Positions 47,378-60,998 of a DNA stretch of 64,000 nt are shown here, one piece after another; the first letter of the stretch is position 1; each line of letters begins with the position of its first letter. The stretch lies in contig JAOBSW010000678.1 of NCBI GenBank assembly GCA_026214975.1, positions 91,517 through 155,516 on the forward strand. The letters are read 5' to 3'. The notes under the pieces were generated by a model. It saw only the letters and a program-made list of their open reading frames with translations. It ran no database searches and was not told the DNA's origin. Both the position numbers and the translations under genes were made by a program. This DNA comes from Gentiana macrophylla (Eukaryota > Streptophyta > Magnoliopsida > Gentianales > Gentianaceae).

Positions 47378-49037
47378 TGATGAGAGTCAACTTTACTATG
47401 CTTGGTGCATGTTTTAACCCACATTTATGACACTTTTGGCTTGTATTGGGTAGTTTTAGACCATTTATAGGGCAAAATGCATTGCACACTCACTTTGAGG
47501 CAAACCATCAAATAGATGGAAAACCTCACTATTTTCTGATATTTTGACCATTTTGAGCCCTAGTTATCTTGCGGAGTTATGCTTGGTATGCGTTTGAATG
47601 TTGTGATGCGAGGATCTTGGTGAGTTATGAGCCGGAAGACAAGGCATGAGACTTAGAGTGGCATAACGAATCCGGGGATGGAAAGCGGATCAAAAATAGT
47701 TGGAGCTTTTGCCTTACATTCACTTTATCTGCAATTTTCTACAAGATAAATGCTTTTTATGGACTTGTGTTATTCACGAGCGTTGTAGACAATTGAATGA
47801 GCTTTCAGCGCACTTTGAATCACTCAAATCGGAACACTTACATGCAAAGATATTTCAATCTGAAGTGTGTCACATGCAGGAATTTTAGCGGCGCCGAAAA
47901 CTTTAGTCTTGGCGCCAAGTTGGGCTGAAGAGCTCGAGAATCCACGAGCAGATTTTAGCGTGCGCCAAGAACTTTACAGAACGCACGCCAAAGCGCTTTA
48001 TCTGCACGTTTTGGGCACTTTTTAAATAGATTTTCAGCCATATTTATAAGAACTCATACTGAGACTTAATTAGGACACCACCTTAGGTCGATTTTCTTCC
48101 ACTTTTCTCCCTTAGATTAGCTCTTCTTTCACTCTTTCCCTTAGATTAAACACAATTTAGCATAGATTCTCTCCTCCTTGTTGGTGTTTTGAAGTCTTCT
48201 TCCCCAGTGACAATGGGTTTGGATGAAGATTGATGTAACCACAACTTATCTGCGTTTTTGGTAATTAATTTCATTTCTTCTCTTGATTAATGGCTTTAAT
48301 CCTTTCTTTGATTGTTATTTCTTGCTTTATGATGAGTAAGCTAAACTTTTCATAGCCAAATTATGTGAAGATTGAAGAAATCACCCTACAATTGATGAAA
48401 TTGGAAATGGGTAGTGTTTAATTGTTGTTATATTGGCCAATTCATGTCTTAAAACTTGTTCTTAATGCTTGAATTAGCTTGTACACCTAGTTCATGAACT
48501 CACACACCACTTTTATAAATGTATGTTGCGAAGGGGTGTGGGAAAAGAGGTTTTAAGATCGTTATTTACAATTGGTGAGTTGTTTAGATCAATTGGGGTA
48601 GCAGTCATGTCGGTGTAAATCGGCGGCTCTAGTTCTTAATCTTGTTTGATCGATTAAATCCTTAAAGCGAATTTGTTGAACCGGGCAAAAAGTACTTAGG
48701 TTGTTGCGTGGCGTCTAATCTTATCTTAGGAGTTGCACGTGAGCAGTCGATATAAGCATTAGGATGGTTGGTTGGTAGTTTCCATTCCCGATGAGTCGAT
48801 TAGAGGTGAAACTAATCAATTGGATCATGGTTTGGCTATGCCTTCTTCCTTATTATTGTTAGTTTTATCACATCATTAGTGTAATTAGAACATGAACCAC
48901 CTTTGATTAACTAAACTAAGTTGAAAAGCGACTTTGGTAGTTGATTGATTTCTCGTGGGATCGACCTTGCTCATCTACATAGTACTTCCGACCCGGTACT
49001 CTGCGGTTAAGGTTGGTCGTTACTATTTTGGCCATCA
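47378..49037 (+). repeat. 5' LTR of the LARD-like element
   Basis: 1,660 bp, TGATGAG to CCATCA. It pairs with 52200-53849. Differences are mainly 1-2 base indels. Confidence 0.9.
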
Positions 49038-52000
49038 AGTTTTAGGCGCCGTTGCGGTGAGTGTCGATATCTCATAAGTTGTTTGAAGACTTGAGGCTTA
49101 GGTTGTTTTCTTTTCTTTTCTTGTTTTCTCTCTTGATGTTGGATATTTGTTGAAAAGTCACACCACCTACTGCGGTGGTGGTGGTATTGAATACCGTGAT
49201 TGTGTTCTTGTTGTTCCTTTGAATTGTAGTGTATGGATCCGTATGGGCATGAGAGGCTCTCTTCCCGCTCGTTTGGAGGCTTTAATTTGATGGTATGGGT
49301 TTTGAATTCCAACCATATTATCAGTTTAACCCATTACACGTCAACATACAACAATGAGTGGGGAGTCCTCCAAGTTCTCGGTTTCAACACACAATGCCTA
49401 TTTGCAATATGCACAACCTTCACAAATACCTCTTTCACCACAAAAGCTCAACCGACATCCTCTTGGAGCAAATTAATGAAACTTTACAAGAGCATAGTCG
49501 GGAATTGAGGACATTAGAATAAATGCCAACAACACTTACCACCCGTGCTTTGATCGGCAATTAAGAACTTGGAAAAGCGGGTAGAAATTGATTGAGAAGA
49601 GGAAGGTTGGGATGAGTGCTAAAAATGATGAAATTTTATTTGCTCCACCATCGACTCTTGAGGTAATCACCCATCATGAGAGTTATGAAGAAGGTATGAA
49701 ACATGCTACTAGTGAATCATTTATTCCTTCTCATTTGAACCTTATTGGAAAAATTGTGGTGGTGGATCATATAGAATATGTTGATGTTGTGGTTGAGCCA
49801 AAATGTTATTGTTTGGTGTTTGACTCTTTGTTACTTGCCATATGCTCTCTTTCGGGGAAGTTGAATTCATTATGTTGCACGGTGAATTTCTTGAACCAAT
49901 CGTGGTGGTGGGGATTGAGCCCCTTGGTTTTCTTGCTCTATTTTAAAGGTGTGCTCAATTCTTATGATGTGTGTAGGGAGATGCAACGGTTTGCTCTCCT
50001 TTGGTATAATTATCCTTAGAATTGTTGCGGATAGAAAGTCGAACTAAGGACTTTAAAATTAGAATGTTTTAGGTAGATGTTTTTATTGTTGTTCTAAATA
50101 AAAGTAGATGAAAGTTTTTTTTAATTGCCATGTTCTTGAGGCTATTTAGCAAAAGATGTGCAATTTTTCTTTCATTCCACTCGCGTTTTTGCTTTTCTTT
50201 TAGTTTCTTAATAAGTCAAGCCAATGACGTAAAACAAAGCGCTTGTGGGAGGCAACCCACTTTTCTTTGTTTGATAAGGTTAGGAGTGAGTCTTAGGTAA
50301 AGAGTGGAGAATTTCGGCTTAGGAAAAGAGCTTTCGGGTGAAGACTTCATTTTCATTCCGTACCGTACTTGGATTGTTATCATTTTGGCACATATTTTAT
50401 GCATGGATGTTTGTTTCACTTTTTATTATCTTTTCATCCCATATACTTGAGTTCGGTACGCCTTCGGTTATACAATGATAGTGTATGTGACTTGATTCTT
50501 TTATTATTTCTCAATATCTATTGCGTGCTTTGGAGCACGAGGTTGTACCCGTGCATGAGTTTTCATGTTTCTTGGTTTCATGGCTTTAGATATTTGAGAT
50601 GGAGCTTAAATGGATATATCACATGTATTCTTTCGTGCTTTTACGCCGGGTTAAGCTAAGCCTTCTTTCCTTTTTCATTCACACACTTGAGGATAGTGTT
50701 GCATTTAAAGTGGGGGTGGTAGGCAGCTTTTTATATGTCTTCGTTGTTTTTACATCCATTGTGTTGTATGCTTAGTGTTTGGTCACTTACATAGCAAAAT
50801 TTGAGCATTTTTAAAATTTTCCAAAGTTTTGATGTTGCGTTCGTATGTTGAGCCATCACGTTGATAAGATAAGCGGTTTAGTAAATGTGCGAATACATCT
50901 TACTTGGCTTACTACCTTATCTTGGAAATGGGATTTTTCATGCGTATAGCCGATTTCATGAACCATGGTAACTAGTGACCGATTATGGTAGACTTAGGCA
51001 CAATTCGGCTACACAGAACTCATACCATTAACCGAGGCGAAATAGAAGGGCCGACCTTGATAGAGTTTGGGATAGCAGATTATGGCGTTTCTTTGACCCG
51101 ACCCGAGCCAAATAGCCATCCGTGACATATTCCACGGTGACCCATAAGCCTTGGTAGGATGGTTAGACCCCAAATCCGACATTTAGCCGTTAGTATTTAG
51201 CCGTAATTTCCCGACCCCAAGCCTTATTTGTGGTCTACATTCCATGAACACCTACGAGTTGAGCTTAATCATTTTTATTTTATCACACTTGCAGGCAAGT
51301 GTGGGGTGAAATAAGTGGTTTGTATTACGTATAGAGGAGTTGGTTTTTTCGTGCTATTTTTCACGATTTGGAGGAGGAGCTCATTTTTATATTGTATGTA
51401 CGTGATGGCCTTTGACTCGAACTATTTAAATTGTGTAGTGCGACTTTCTAAATTCAAAAGTTTCTTTTCTTGAAAAAAAAAAAAAAAAAAGAAGAAGAGA
51501 AAAGTCAAAAGAAAATGAAATCAATCAAAGAAAGCTTGCAATAAAAGTCAATAAAAGTGTAATAAAGGTTGAGTCAAAGAAAGCCAAGTGTTTTGGGATT
51601 CATGTTGTGATTTGTTATATGATGTTGGTGTTTGGGATGAATCCTTAATATAGAAACATGATTCATGTATGCTTTTGCCTCGTTACACTTGAGGACATAG
51701 TGTGATATGGCATTCCGTTTCATGGATCATGTTTGAGTTTCATTTTGAGCTAGAGAAGGGGAGAGCTAGCTCGTTATGTATTGATACACCCGTGATTAAG
51801 CTTGCTCGTTTTATCTCTTTGTTGTTTATTCCCAGAAATTCCGCCCGGTTAGCCCGTCCACTAGCCTAACATTACAACCGTGCAAGTCTACTTGACCTTA
51901 CTTAGTCTCGGTTGGCCCGATTAGTGGAGATGCTTATGAAGTATGAGCTTATGGTGTAGTCGTATTAACTAGCATCCATAATCCAAACCGGTATACCGTG

Positions 52001-52199
52001 GTAAATGTAGGAGAAGCTATTCACACACTCACATCCTGTTTGCTTAATAAGGTAGGGTTAAGTTGCATGCATTTACTCAATTACTTTTCGGTTATCTTTG
52101 ATGTGTGATTGGCTTGACCTACGGTTGTAACGTTGACTCTATGGATTCTTTTAAAGCGCTCTTTTTGCTCGAGGAAAGCAAGCGCTAAGTGGGGGTGGT

Positions 52200-53849
52200 T
52201 GATGAGTCAACTTTACTATGCTTGGTGCATGTTTTGCCCCCATTTATGACACTTTTGGCTTGTATTGGGTAGTTTTAGACCATTTATAGGGCAAAATGCA
52301 TTGCCACGCTCACTTTGAGGCAAACCATCAAATAGATGGAAAACCTCACTATTTCTGATATTTTGACCATTTTGAGCCCTAGTTATCTTGCGGAGTTATG
52401 CTTGGTATGCGTTTGAATGTTGTGATGCAGGATCTTGGTGAGTTATGAGCCGGAAGACAAGGCATGAGACTTAGAGTGGCATAACCGAATCCCGGGGATG
52501 GAAGCGGATCAAAAATAGTTGGAGCTTTAGCGCTTACATTCACTTTATCTGAAATTTTCTCCAAGATAAATGCTTTTTATGGAATTGTGTTATTCACTAA
52601 AGTTGTAGACAATTGAATGAGCTTTCCAAGCACTTTGAATCACTCAAATCAGACTCTACATGCAAAGATATTGCGAATCTTGAAGGTGTATCTGTCCGGG
52701 GAATTTTGGCGCGCGCCAAAAACTTTTAGTGCGTGCCAAGTTGGAGCAGAAGAGCTCGAGAATCACGAGCGATTTTAGCGCGCGCCGAGAAGCAGGGCAC
52801 GCCAAAAGCGCTCTATCTACTGCGTTTTGGGCCTTTTTAAATAGATTTTTATTTGAATTTCGCCAGAACTCATACAGACTTAATTAGGACACCACTTAGG
52901 TCGATTTTCTTCCACTTTTCTCCCTTAGATTAGCTCTTCTTTCACTCTTTCCCTTAGATTAAACACAATTAGCATAGATTCTCTCTCGCTTGTTGGTGTT
53001 TTGAAGTCTTCTTCCCCAGTGATGATGGGTTTGGATGAAGATTGATGTAACCACAACTTATCTACGTTTATGGTAATTAATTTCATTTCTTCTCTTGATT
53101 AATGGCTTTAATCCTTTCTTTGATTGTTATTTCTTGCTTTATGATGAGTAGCTAAACTTTTCATAGCCAAATTATGTGAAGATTGAAGAAACACCCTACA
53201 ATTGATTAAATTAGGAATGGGTAGTGTTTAATTGTTGTTATATTGGTGAATTCATGTCTTAAAACTTATTCTTAATGCTTGAATTAGCTTGTACACTAGT
53301 TCATGAACTACACACCAGCTTTTATAAATGTATGTTGCGAAGGGGTGTGGGAAAAGAGGTTTTAAGATCGTTATTTACAATTGGTGAGTTGTTTAGATCA
53401 ATTGGGTAGCTTGAGTCAATCGGTGTAAATCGGCGGCTCACAGTTCTTAATCTTGTTTGATCGATTAAATCCTTAAAAGTGATTTGTTGAACCGGGCAAA
53501 AGTCTTAGGTTGTTGCGTGGCGTGCAATCTTATCTTAGGAGTTTTGGCGTGAGCAGTCGATATAAGCATTAGGATGGTTGGTTGGTAGTTTCCATTCCCG
53601 ATGAGTCGATTAGAGGTGAAACTAATCAATTGGATCGTGGTTTGGCTATCCTTCTTCGCTTATTATTGTTAGTTTTATCACGTCATTAGTGTAATTAGAA
53701 CATGAACCACGCTTTGATTAACTAAACTAAGTTGAAAAACGACTTTGGTAGTTGATTGATTCCTCGTGGGATCGACCTTGCTCACCTCATAGTACTTCCA
53801 GGCCGGTCTTCTGTGAGTTAAGGTTGAGTCGTTCTTATTTTGGCCGTCA
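52200..53849 (+). repeat. 3' LTR of the LARD-like element
   Basis: 1,650 bp, TGATGAGTC to CCGTCA, with the purine tract directly before it. Confidence 0.9.
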
Positions 53850-54136
53850 TTTGTCACGCACAAAGTGTTACGGGCGCATTATTAGCAAATTAATCTAGAG
53901 ACCCGTACTCCGATTAATAAGCGCTGGACTAAGTTAATTTTAAGTATATTTCACAAACTGATCACCGTGTGTATAGCCATCTGTTTGAGTTGTGATCACA
54001 TGTCGATATCTTAGGGTTTTTTACGTAGTGTATTAATATTGGCAATAAATACGAATAAATAAGATGAAATAAATTATGTCATTTATTTAAATAAAAGCAA
54101 ATTCTGAAATTGTTTTTGGGCGTAAAAGCACAACGC
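53850..54136 (-). repeat. 5' LTR of the large copia element, part 2
   Basis: Continues the LTR interrupted at 47377. It matches about 36925-37232 ('gtcac.c.aaagtgtta', 'attaataagcgct', 'caccgtgtgtatagccat'). Its outer end is worn (CACAACGC for CTAACA). Confidence 0.8.
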
Positions 54137-56229
54137 GTCTTGGCGCCAAAATCACTCATGTCACAGTATTTCCCGATTATGAGTTAGGTTTGGGTGGGTG
54201 TCGAACAGACCCAAGTGAAAAAGAAGGCTGGATTTTATCTACATTGAGATTAAAAAATCGATATAATTTTGTAGGTAAAAAAAAAAAGCATTATTAATGT
54301 CTTGTTTCGATTTTGAAGTTTTACGGTGTTCTCGGTGACAATTTTTTCAGGGTTCGGTATTGTTTGTATCGTATGAAGCTCTTTGAGCATGGCGTCTTAT
54401 AGCGAGAATCGAGCGTCGACGTCCAAAGTAGTAGATCTACGTTAAATCGTAAAAGTGTCAAACTTTTTAAAATGAATAAAAGCAATCAATTTAGAATCTG
54501 CGTCATCGTTTATTGCGTTTTTTCCAAGCTTGTCATCTACCAATAACGTTTAATGTTTGTATTTTAATTAAGTATTCGAAAAAGCGTTTATTATGTGATA
54601 TGGTATATATGTTTATTATTCTTAAAATCTGTGCGTTAATTGTTTCTTATCTGTGTCTGTCGTAAAAATAAATGATTTTGTAGGACGGGTGTAGTATTTA
54701 TTTTATGGTATTTGGTCGTACGTATGACGGTGATGTTTCAAAAGAACTGTACCTCCGTGCCAAATATATATGGTGGAAGTATGGACCATGCACATACACT
54801 TGCAATTGAATAATTATACACCTATATATGTTGCCTATTGATTAATTTAAACCAGACGACAGTAATAAATGTGGTTGCTCATTATCTTGTTCCCCTCCAC
54901 AAACTGACTGAAGCTCTGCATGCCTAGTGCTAGAAAGTAATGGAGGAACAACTACTGACCGATAGCAGCCGCCGGAGCAGTGACGGCGGTGTCACCACCA
55001 CCACCTCCAAGCTCACCTTTGCGGTGGTTTCAGTAACAGTTTGCTGTGTTTGGGTCTTTCGCTTTTGGGTGTGCTGTAAGTTCTTTCACGGTCCCATTTT
55101 TAATTACCACCACTTATGAAAAAAATTTGAGACATCATATTTCCGGTAAAATTCGATTTTTCGAGGTTGAAATAGATATTTTGACCTCTGCAAAGTCCAA
55201 CGTTGAGTTTAAATTACACTTTACTTTACTGAGATCGAAAATATTGAATATCTGCCGATAATAAACATTCTTCTTGTTCTTTTCTTTCAAATTGCCCTTG
55301 TTTATTTATAACAGGCATTTTTTAGAAAATATATACAAGGTCCAACTTGTTCTTGTTTTCAGAAAATTTTAATAATCTTCAAATATATATCTGTTTGTGA
55401 ACTCATTTTTAGTTATGAATTTATGATTATGTCATTAGAATGGCTACTCATCTCCTTCTGAGTCAGGAATTATCAGGGATATAGGACTCACCCTTGCACA
55501 AGTAAGTTTTGGGTTATTTTTGGATGGCAAATGTCTTTTCTTTTTCTTTTTTCCGTCTAAGAATGTTTTGTCTTTTTTTTTTTAATCTAATTTTATGGTG
55601 GTGGCGTGGTGCTGAACCAAATTTGTGAACCATCATGTCATCAGTTTTAAACCATACGTAGTATGATTTAATTGCTTGTTTTTATATACATGTGTCTACT
55701 AAAATCTTTTATTTCCTATTGGTTTGACACACCAAAATAGGATTTGAACCATAATAAAATTTGTGTTTTTCTTCCTCTCGCTATTGAAAGATAAAAGGAG
55801 ATGATTTTTTTGCTTATTTTAGTCCCTTATTTTTATTATTTTTTCAATACTAGTCTTTTAACTATAAAAAATTCAAAGAAAAAAACATATATATATACAG
55901 GAAAATTCTATTATGGGAACACATAGTAGGGAAGCTGCACTGCGTGTGGCGTCTGGGCCATATGAGTTTACGAAGTGGATACACGCAGGGTATTGTGTAT
56001 TAGCTCAGGAAGCTGTGTGGTCAGAATCTTCTGCGCGTAAGCGTAAGCAGTCCTCTTAAATCTACATGATAGAACGACCCATATATACAGGCGGATTTAC
56101 ATAGGTTAAAGGGGCAATCGCTATATCGGATCAGAAAAAAAGCATTTATTATGTATCTTTGTGTATTTTTTTGCACTCTAAAAATTTACGTTACTTGTAG
56201 TAGTATTGCATCATCAAGGATCTGCGTCA

Positions 56230-56231
<2 letters not shown>

Positions 56232-56281
<50 letters not shown>
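56232..56281. repeat. (AT)n microsatellite
   Basis: About 25 AT dinucleotides in the second intron of the transporter gene. Confidence 0.95.
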
Positions 56282-56515
56282 TTTTCAGGCACTTAACATT
56301 TAAATATATGCCGGACCTGTTAAGTGTAACATGTACAACATTAAGCAAGTAAAGTTTTTAAAAGTGTAATGAAAATGACTGTAGTTAGAAAATGAAGAAA
56401 GATAATATATGAAAATGGTAATCATGCCTTTTATTTTAAGATGATTACTATTGCACCGTTGACATGATTGTGTCGGTCATGTATGTCTGTTATCGGAGTG
56501 AGTCCCACATACTCA

Positions 56516-56784
56516 TAAGTCGTCAAAATATAAGTCGTTTTAGGTTTTAAATACAATATTAAGAAAATTAATTAAATTTGTTATTTATCATTAATTTTGA
56601 TTAAAAAGACTAAAATGACATTTCATTGGTATTAATGTAAAGTAGTAAAAATTGATTGAGTATATAATAAATTAAGGGTAGAAGGAGAAATATGTAATAA
56701 ATGTTTTATTGGTTTTGTAAATGAACATATTTTAGAATAGCTTAAAAAAGCTAAAATGAAAACATATATTTTGGACGGATGTCT
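56516..56784. mobile_element. Stowaway-type MITE in transporter intron 2
   Basis: The left end 'gtcaaaatataagtcg' and right end 'tatattttggacggatg' are inverted. The interior ('actaaaatgacattt', 'gagtatataataaattaagg', 'gtagaaggagaaatatgtaa') parallels the element at 11854-12116, so both belong to one family. Confidence 0.7.
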
Positions 56785-57238
56785 TATATCGATCCTGATC
56801 AGAAGTTAAAATTTAGTTGTAATAGCCTTTGTTATACTTACCCAATAATTATGTATGTAGCATTACTCGATCATTTCTTTCAGGCCCTGACACTTTCCAT
56901 TGGTGTATTAAATAAAATATCTAAAATCAATAAATTTTTAGGATAAAAGTTTTCTATCAATAAAATGGTTAGGATAAAGTATCATACAAAACACTTGTCT
57001 CCTATCATCAATTAGACGGTCTAATTGATGGATTCTGAAGTGATCGAAAATAAAATTACGAATATTTAATATTGCGAAACCTTTAAATTTGTTGTTTATA
57101 AATTTACCCATTTTACCGGCATAGGCCATGACTTTATGGACTTACTTACAAGGACGATTCCGGTGTCGACGTTTTTTTTTTTTTTTTTTTTAAGGAGGTG
57201 TCGGTGTTGTGTTGCTTTTTACTATGAGCCTGGTGTCG

Positions 57239-57917
57239 GTAGGGCGGATCTAGAGCCAAATAAAGAAGTCGCGGATGCCAAAAATAAATCTCTGCGTTTC
57301 TTATAGAAAAATATTTTGGACTCGAGAATAAAAACATTTCTGTGTTGAGGCGTCACTTGTCGAATTTAATTCAAAGTAAAAGAATTTTAAGTATAGCGCC
57401 ATCGAAAAAAAGCGATGTAACAAAATATATATAAAAAAAAAAAACAAAAAAGGCTGTGTGAGATAGTCGTGAGTTTGGAAGGAAAAAAAAAAGCATATTT
57501 ATTCCACTCACTAGTCTAGTTTAAAAAAGCAAAATTATTGTAGTAACAAGATTGAAAGCAGTCTTTTATGCAGAATCTTGAAGTCTTAGCAATTAAATGT
57601 CGTTCATTGTTTATATAAATATATTATATATATAATATTATGGCGAGAATTTTTGTAGGTAGCCCTTAAATTCGTTTGATTTTAGAGCTCTCAGGCGATG
57701 TGGATCAGGGAATATATTTGAGTGGTGTCGCGAGATCTAAAAGCTTCATCTTTTATTCAAAAAATTCCGGTGGGGTTACTTTGAAGTCTAAAACATCAAT
57801 TTTATCGATAAAATAGCGTTTTTAACAATAGCTACATAGTTTTAATCTTAAAAATTTTATTTTTTCTTAGAAATTGAGTGGGGTCACGTGTTTTGCCAGG
57901 TAAGTGGATCCGCCCAC
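57239..57917. mobile_element. GGCGGATC-ended repeat in transporter intron 2
   Basis: The left end GGGCGGATCTAGAG and right end GTGGATCCGCCC are inverted, as in the hAT MITE at 16457, and the right third shares 'gtctaaaacatcaattttat' and 'ggggtcacgtg' with it. It is longer (about 680 bp) with unrelated AT-rich sequence inside, perhaps a nested insertion. Confidence 0.5.
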
Positions 57918-60900
57918 AGCTCTGGCGATGGCCCCCCACAGAAGCGCCACAGTGTGTTAAATTTTTACGGACCCATTGGAAAAGTTTTGGATCCGTTGCG
58001 TGTCGGTGTGTTCAAGCCTGATTTGAACTACGTCGTTTAATCGATAACAATAATGTAGAATAATAATACGTTACACTTTACCCCTCACATGACATGATCC
58101 CTTAACCTCTTTGACATGCAGTATTCCCTTTTTCGGATCGTTTATGACATTCGGAGCTGTTTTAGGATCAACTGTAAGCGGCAGATTATCGGACTACATT
58201 GGACGTAAAAAAGTATGTGTAATTAATTTGTTTTAAAGAATTAATCAATCATGTGTTTGTTATAAATTCGTGTGATGATGAGAATAATCATGTATACAGG
58301 AATGTGGCTCCTTCAGGCATTTTCATCACAGGATGGCTCGCAATTGCTTTTGCTAAGGTTTTCTAACTTTAATTCCGTTTAATTAACATTGTTTTGAGTA
58401 ATAATTTTCAGTGTTCAGCCTTAATTATTTCATTGCAACAACTTAACGTGGTCTCAGACTCCAAGTGCAGTTAATCGAAGAAAATGAAGTATACCGTAGT
58501 TAATATTGTTTCTAACTCTTTGACAGGATGCTTGGTGGCTTTATATAGGCAGAATGTTTATGGGATTCAGCAACGGAATATCGAATTATGTGGTAAATAA
58601 TGTGTCGGTCATTTTACTTTCCATTCATGTGAAGTATTTTGCGGCGTTTTATGCTGACTAATTGTACATTGTTAAAAAGTCTGTGATGTATGTTGCTGAA
58701 ATAACTCCGCCAAGTGTTCGAGGAATGTTCACAATGTCAACCCAGGTAATGATCTGAAAAAACCGTTCCTTATGCACTTTATATGAAACACTGATTTTCT
58801 TCTTTATTGTGCCTAATATGGTGTAAAATTGGCAGTTCATGCTTTGCTGTGGTATCACACTGATATATTTTACTGGAAACTTGATTCCTTAGCGTACCCT
58901 TGCTTTTATAGGTAAACCACCTTCCTTCTTTGTTTTGTAAGTAAACAGCTTCCTCTGTTTTGGATTCCTGTTGTGTAAATAAAAGAATCATACTTTCAGG
59001 AACAATACCATGTATCCTACAGGTCATCGGGGTACTTTTGTGCCGAGTCTCAAGATGGCTCGTAAGCTTCTTCTTTTCTTTTATTTTTTCTTTGGAATTG
59101 AGTTATTTGTAACTTCTCTAATCAAAAGCGAATCGTGTGTATTTTTCCGAGGGGACACATAAGATTGTATAATACATACACAAGTTAAATATATTTATCA
59201 AAAACATGATCTGTTTAATCAACTACACTAATCTTATATATATGTATGAAGAGAAGTAGGATTACTACAACAGTGTCTTAGATGTCGATGCTCACAGTGG
59301 CAGTTGAAATCGTCTGCTGCAGGCAAAAGTAGGCAGAGAGAAAGAAGCGATAGCATCTCTTAGGCGGCTTAGAGGTAAAAGGCATGAATTTCTCGGATGA
59401 AGCAGCTGATATAATGGTTAGTCCCAAGATGAATGGATTGTTTACACTTTGGTCATTCATAGCTCATTGGTAGAAATCTGAGCGTGTTTCTTGGACAGGC
59501 TTCCACACGGCCATCTAAAAGGAAGAAGGATCTGATTTCATGCGGTTGCTAGAGCGGACAATCTGGCGCGCCCACTACTTGTAAGCTCAAAGTCGATCGA
59601 TCTTTACTTATTTCTGGTTACCAATGGCGCCACAGTTTCTTTATAACTTGTTCCAAACTGCTTCATTTAGGTTGGAATTGGGATATGCATATTAATGCCT
59701 TTGACGAGGGGAACTGCAATAATATTCTATGCAAGCTCAATACTCGAAACTGCAGGTAGCTAGGCTCACGTTTGAATTTCGCAGCAAGCAAGCACTTTCT
59801 ACACGTTTATTTTCCCCTTCAATTCCTCCTCTAGGCTCTATATATTCATGTGGACCAAACTTAAAATGACAGGTTGCAATGTAAGCATCGGCACAACACT
59901 AACAGCTTTGATTCAGGTACATACTCGAGTCTTTGATCACGACTCGTGAATATATCATGATATATAGTAGCTAGTGGTTTCTTCAAACCTCATTTGAGTT
60001 TTCTTTCTCATACAGCTCCCATTCTCTATATTTGGTATTCTTGCGATGGATAGATTTGGCAGAAGACCGCTTCTAATGGTTAGCGACGTCAACTCTTTCT
60101 TTATACTTTCTCTTTAGTGCGTAGCATTATAATAACAGCGTATAATGTAACGTGATATCCTATATATGCATATATAGGTAGATTTAGCTGGATGTTGTCT
60201 GGGAGGAATTCTTGCAGGAGTGGCATTTCTAATGCAAGTAAATACCGAGGAAATTTTCGGCGTCCTGTTTATTCAATTTAATTGTAGAGTTTCAATGCTT
60301 TTGTTTACTGACATATTAATTACCTTAACAGGAATTAGGAGTGATGAAGAATTTCACTCCCACAATCGCACTGATCAGCATGATGGTGAGTATTCTAAAA
60401 CAGCCTGTTAAAATTCATTGATATTTCATAATTGTTTCTTTTTCGGAATTAAACTTTTCCATTGCTTAATTAATTTGGCTTAATGATGTACAACAGATGA
60501 GTTGTGCATTTTATGCCATGGCAATTGGGTTACCAGCAGTGATTATATCAGAGGTTCATAAACATCCTTTCATTTACTAATTAATATTTACAAAAGTCAT
60601 AGAATTAATTGTTGGAATGAAATATAATATGTGTCTTTCAATTCTCTCTCTGGCAGCTATTTCCTATCAAAATTAAGGGATACGCCGGAAGTTTGGCTTC
60701 TCTAGGGTTCTGTTTCAGCTCGTGGATCGTTGCGTATGCTTTCAATTTTCTGTTTCAGTGGATTTCATCAGGTATATATTCTTCTACGTTTCGATCAAGT
60801 ATTTGAAGCTTCATTTGCAATAACATGAATTGTGATGTACTGATGTCCTGGATGCATGCAGGAGCATTCTTTACATTTGCAGTGTTTGCTCTGTTGGCTA

Positions 60901-60998
60901 TCCTATTCGTTGCCAAGTTGATGCCAGAGGCAGAAGGACTAAGTCTCGAAATAACCACACTATGGCTCGATAGGCACTCGGTTGATCAAAGCGAGTAG

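Larger units (their letters stand above)
47378..53849 (+). mobile_element. Non-autonomous Gypsy-type (LARD-like) retrotransposon
   Basis: 6,472 bp with LTRs 47378-49037 and 52200-53849, both starting TGATGAG and ending TCA. A primer-site-like stretch (AGTTTTAGGCGCCGTTGCGG) follows the 5' LTR, and a purine tract (CTAAGTGGGGGTGGT) precedes the 3' LTR. The 3.16-kb interior has no protease, reverse transcriptase or integrase motif; ORFs such as 49588-50019 are short and unlike known domains. It carries 'gtgggaggcaaccca', a word I recall from non-coding Gypsy-type elements. The target duplication is not readable (GCGGT against TTTGT), though the host LTR is cleanly split here. Confidence 0.85.
35386..54136 (-). 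mobile_element. Large Ty1/copia retrotransposon with nested insertions
   Basis: Bounded by GTCTT on both sides (35381-35385 and 54137-54141). On the minus strand the 5' LTR is 54136-53850 plus 47377-45859 (split by a nested element), the primer site TGGTATCGTGAGCC is 45856-45843, the coding remains run 41252 to 37342, the PPT is near 37247-37233, and the 3' LTR is 37232-35386. Without the 6.5-kb Gypsy-like insert it is about 12.3 kb. A 4.6-kb leader separates primer site and gag, which is unusually long. Integrase-before-reverse-transcriptase order confirms Ty1/copia. Confidence 0.88.
54940..60998 (+). pseudogene. ERD6-like sugar transporter, 18 exons, N-terminal half disrupted
   Basis: Major facilitator superfamily sugar transporter of the ERD6-like group, a family with 12 membrane segments, several of whose members work in the vacuole membrane. 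Exons: 54940-55075, 55439-55501, 58122-58212, 58300-58357, 58527-58592, 58680-58745, 58836-58911, 59000-59061, 59323-59416, 59499-59580, 59671-59755, 59873-59916, 60016-60078, 60178-60237, 60332-60385, 60497-60553, 60657-60771, 60862-60998. Landmarks include NGYSSPSESGI, VSGRLSDYIGRKK, AWWLYIGRMFMGFSNGIS, YVAEITPPSVRGMFTM, MDRFGRRPLLM and IKIKGYAGSLASLGF. Exons 1, 3, 4, 8, 9 and 10 carry one-base gains or losses against the family pattern, and exon 7 has TAG at 58890 where Trp (TGG) is expected. Exons 11-18 read cleanly to the stop at 60996. Either a pseudogene or a gene with consensus errors. Intron 2 is 2.6 kb and holds MITEs. Confidence 0.82.

Noticed and set aside
49588..50019. 143-residue ORF in the LARD-like element
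   Set aside because: No gag or pol motif; likely chance or worn remains within a non-coding interior.
54940..59580. Programmed frameshifting in the sugar transporter
   Set aside because: The many scattered one-base changes and the in-frame TAG fit decay or sequencing error, not a single recoding site.
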